From the NCBI GenBank assembly GCA_963799105.1, contig CAWCVR010000010.1, forward strand, positions 248,001 through 312,000: 64,000 bases of DNA, written 5' to 3'. Source of the stretch: CAWCVR01 sp963799105 (GTDB taxonomy: Bacteria > Acidobacteriota > Terriglobia > Bryobacterales > Bryobacteraceae). A model generated the notes under the pieces. It was not told where the DNA came from. It worked only from the letters and a program-made list of their open reading frames with translations, and searched no databases. The translations under genes and the position numbers were made by a program. Positions 61,968-64,000 of this stretch are shown one piece after another; positions within the stretch are counted from its first letter, which is position 1; each line of letters opens with the position of its first letter.

Positions 61968-62714
61968 ATGCCGAAGGCCATCCTCTACGACAGTACCCTG
62001 TGCATCGGCTGTAGAGCCTGCGAAGGCGCCTGCGCGGAGCGTTGGGGTTTTCCTTACAACGACAAGATAGCCGCGGAGGAGAAGATCTCGGCGCACAAGC
62101 TGACCGCCGTGGAAACCCACGGAGACAGGTTCTGCCGCCGGTTGTGCATGAACTGTCTGGAGCCGACGTGCGTTTCCGTCTGTCCCGTGGGCGCGCTGGA
62201 GAAGACCCAGCTCGGGCCGGTCACCTACGACGCCGCCAAGTGCATGGGATGCCGGTATTGCATGCAGGCGTGTCCGTTCCAGGTGCCGTCCTACGAGTGG
62301 AACCAGCGCCTTCCCAAGATGCGCAAGTGCGACATGTGTTATGACCGGCAGCGCCAGGGCAAAGTGACCGCGTGCAGCGAAGTGTGCCCGGTGGGCGCCA
62401 CCATAACCGGCGACCGCGACGGATTGATTGCCGAAGCGCGGCAGAGAATCGCCGCCAAGCCCGATGCCTATTACGGCAAGATTTATGGGCTGAAGGAAGT
62501 GGGCGGCACGTCGGTGTTGTACCTTTCGGCGGTGCCGTTCGAACAGATCGGGCTGCGCACGGGAGTTCCGCAGGAGCCGCTGCCGGAAACCACCTGGCGG
62601 GTGTTGGAACTGCTGCCGGACGTGGTCTCCACGGGGGCGGTGCTGCTGGGCGGAATCTGGTGGGTCACGAACCGCCGGGCGGAAGTCGCCAGAAAAGAGG
62701 GCCACGGGAAATGA
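61968..62714 (+). CDS. HybA/DmsB-like four-cluster ferredoxin with C-terminal anchor
   Basis: Electron-transfer subunit of 248 residues. Sixteen Cys form four [4Fe-4S] sites: 12/15/18/22, 60/63/68/72, 92/95/98/102 and 121/124/136/140, as in HybA, DmsB and PhsB. A helix near residues 215-235 (VVSTGAVLLGGIWWVTNRR) anchors it, as in HybA. It would pass electrons between the NrfD-type quinone-reactive subunit and a catalytic partner not seen here. No Tat signal is present, so it may face the cytosol or travel with a partner. The stop overlaps the next ATG. Confidence 0.9.
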   Translation: MPKAILYDSTLCIGCRACEGACAERWGFPYNDKIAAEEKISAHKLTAVETHGDRFCRRLCMNCLEPTCVSVCPVGALEKTQLGPVTYDAAKCMGCRYCMQACPFQVPSYEWNQRLPKMRKCDMCYDRQRQGKVTACSEVCPVGATITGDRDGLIAEARQRIAAKPDAYYGKIYGLKEVGGTSVLYLSAVPFEQIGLRTGVPQEPLPETTWRVLELLPDVVSTGAVLLGGIWWVTNRRAEVARKEGHGK

Positions 62715-63880
62715 AGGGCAAACTGCCCAAGATCACGGTATGGCGCGTCATTTTCGCGGCCATCATGCTATGCGGCCTGTACGCCACATGGCTGCGGGTG
62801 TTCTATGGCCTGGGAGGGTCCACCAACCTCAGCGACCAATTCCCGTGGGGCCTCTGGATCGCCTTCGACGTGATGGGCGGCGTGGGCCTGGCCGCGGGCG
62901 GCTTCACCCTGGTTGCCACCGTTCACATCTTCAACATCGAGAAGTACAAGCCGGTGCTGCGGCCTGCCATTCTCACCGCCTTCCTGGGTTACATCCTGGT
63001 CACCGTCGGGTTGCTCTACGACCTGGGGCGCCCGGACCGCCTCTGGCATCCCCTGGTGATGTGGAACCCGCATTCGGTGATGTTCGAAGTGGCCTGGTGC
63101 GTGACGCTGTACTCCACCGTCCTCTTCCTGGAATTCATTCCCATGGTGTTCGAGCGCTTCGGCTGGCACAAACCCATGGGCTGGATCCACCGCATTTCGG
63201 TGCCGCTGATGATCCTGGGAGTGCTGCTTTCCACCCTGCACCAAAGTTCGCTGGGTACGCTGTTCCTGATCGTCCCGGAGAAGTTGTATCCTCTCTGGTA
63301 CTCGCCCATCCTGCCGCTGTTGTTCTTCGTTTCGGCCATCGGAGTGGGGCTGGCCATGACCATCTTCGAATCGTGGCATTCCACCCGCGAATTCGGCCGG
63401 GCGCTGGAACTGCCGCTGCTGGCCAGCCTGGCGCGCGTCCTGGCGGTAGTCATGTCGGTGTACCTTTGGATCCGCTTCCTCGACCTGGCCCACCGGCATG
63501 CGTTCGGCCTGCTGAGGCAGAACCGCGAGGAGACGTGGCTGTTCCTGCTGGAGATCGCGCTGATGGCCGTCCCCACGGTGCTGCTGTATCAGGCTCGAAT
63601 CCGCATGCGCCCCGGCGCGCTGTATGCCTGCGCGGTGATGGTGGTGTTCGGGTTCGTGGCCAACCGGTTGAACGTTGGAATTACCGGTCTGAAGGCCGCC
63701 AGCGGCGCGGCCTACTTCCCGCGCTGGAGCGAGATTGCCATCACGCTGTCGATCGTCGCCGCGGGCTTCGCGATTTTCCGCGTGGTGGCGCATTACTTCC
63801 CCGTCTTCGAGGCTGCCTCGCACGAGGCTGAGACTGGAAGGACGGAACAAAAGGAGGCAGAACCCCTCTCCGTGGGATGA
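62711..63880 (+). CDS. NrfD/PsrC-family polytopic membrane subunit
   Basis: A 389-residue inner-membrane protein with about ten helices, of the HybB/NrfD/PsrC class that exchanges electrons with quinones. Family landmarks: NLSDQFPWGLWIAFDVMGGV, LGRPDRLWHPLVMWNPHSVM, LSTLHQSSLGTLFLIVPEKL and LRQNREETWLFLLEIALM. The STLHQSSLGT loop marks the HybB-like branch. ATG 62711 overlaps the ferredoxin stop, and its own stop overlaps the next ATG. Confidence 0.92.
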   Translation: MKGKLPKITVWRVIFAAIMLCGLYATWLRVFYGLGGSTNLSDQFPWGLWIAFDVMGGVGLAAGGFTLVATVHIFNIEKYKPVLRPAILTAFLGYILVTVGLLYDLGRPDRLWHPLVMWNPHSVMFEVAWCVTLYSTVLFLEFIPMVFERFGWHKPMGWIHRISVPLMILGVLLSTLHQSSLGTLFLIVPEKLYPLWYSPILPLLFFVSAIGVGLAMTIFESWHSTREFGRALELPLLASLARVLAVVMSVYLWIRFLDLAHRHAFGLLRQNREETWLFLLEIALMAVPTVLLYQARIRMRPGALYACAVMVVFGFVANRLNVGITGLKAASGAAYFPRWSEIAITLSIVAAGFAIFRVVAHYFPVFEAASHEAETGRTEQKEAEPLSVG

Positions 63881-64000
63881 ACCTGCCCAAGAAATTCCGC
63901 CTGGGATTGGCCGCCAAGGTCGCGGTGTGCGTTATCGCCAGCACGGCGGGATTCTTTTCTCTGTTCGCCTGGATCAACCTCAGCGCGGAGCGCCGCCAGT
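63877..64000 (+). CDS. Membrane protein N-terminus, possibly a sensor kinase (3' partial)
   Basis: ATG 63877 overlaps the NrfD-type stop (ATGA). The 41 visible residues are a basic start (MNLPKKFRLGLAAKV), one helix (VCVIASTAGFFSLFAWINL) and SAERRQ, cut by the window edge. The layout suits a periplasmic sensor domain following the helix, as in histidine kinases. The identity cannot be settled from this much. Confidence 0.55.
   Translation, partial: MNLPKKFRLGLAAKVAVCVIASTAGFFSLFAWINLSAERRQ

Overview
The window is GC-rich, gene-dense bacterial DNA. It most resembles Acidobacteriota of the Solibacter/Bryobacter type (inference). The support is two large TonB-dependent receptor-like proteins with carboxypeptidase-regulatory N-terminal domains, many secreted glycoside hydrolases, a reductive dehalogenase homologue, Gld-type ABC genes with DUF4340, and several families of short palindromic repeats between genes. 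No rRNA, tRNA, CRISPR array, integrase or complete insertion sequence was seen.

Layout. 1-4.9 kb: reductive dehalogenase homologue (5' end outside the window), a two-helix membrane partner and an Oar-like outer-membrane receptor. 5.4-10.6 kb: GH43 and GH51 plant-polysaccharide enzymes, divergent from a hybrid sensor kinase, with a LacI-type 12-bp palindrome in between. 10.6-14.8 kb: ammonium control operon amtB-glnB-glnD. 15.0-17.0 kb: SET-domain methyltransferase overlapping an M28 peptidase. 17.5-20.3 kb: PD-(D/E)XK-like nuclease and a NarL-type two-component pair. 20.5-26.8 kb: RND efflux operon (RraA-like protein, adaptor, pump, TolC-like channel). 27.2-27.6 kb: a scar joining two truncated genes. 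27.6-35.2 kb: LytS/LytTR pair, TonB-dependent receptor and GT-C membrane protein. 35.6-37.3 kb: two DsbA-like proteins and a MauE/DoxX-like protein. 37.3-39.2 kb: nicotinate salvage (pncB, pncA). 39.4-44.4 kb: Gld-type ABC exporter. 44.7-50.2 kb: small secreted protein, IscU-like scaffold, MutT, then a FecR-like protein divergent from a transmembrane J-domain protein and its TPR partner. 50.3-57.1 kb: BI-1 protein, GH2 enzyme, then a decay zone with aldolase, phosphomannose isomerase and phosphomannomutase remnants, a methyltransferase and a pseudogene with six frameshifts. 57.2-64.0 kb: uncharacterised proteins, then a sigma-54-type promoter driving a membrane-bound GcvH-like protein, a four-cluster ferredoxin, an NrfD-type membrane subunit and the start of a further membrane protein.

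The most distinctive feature is the palindromic repeats. At least five families lie between genes, and in several places they run into reading frames. Two unrelated proteins end in the same KKGSDAIY tail, and glnD begins with a related stretch. Other points of note are the sigma-54 GcvH/ferredoxin/NrfD module, the FecR / transmembrane J-protein / TPR module with a 28-bp dyad, and an RND pump whose proton-relay residues are substituted.
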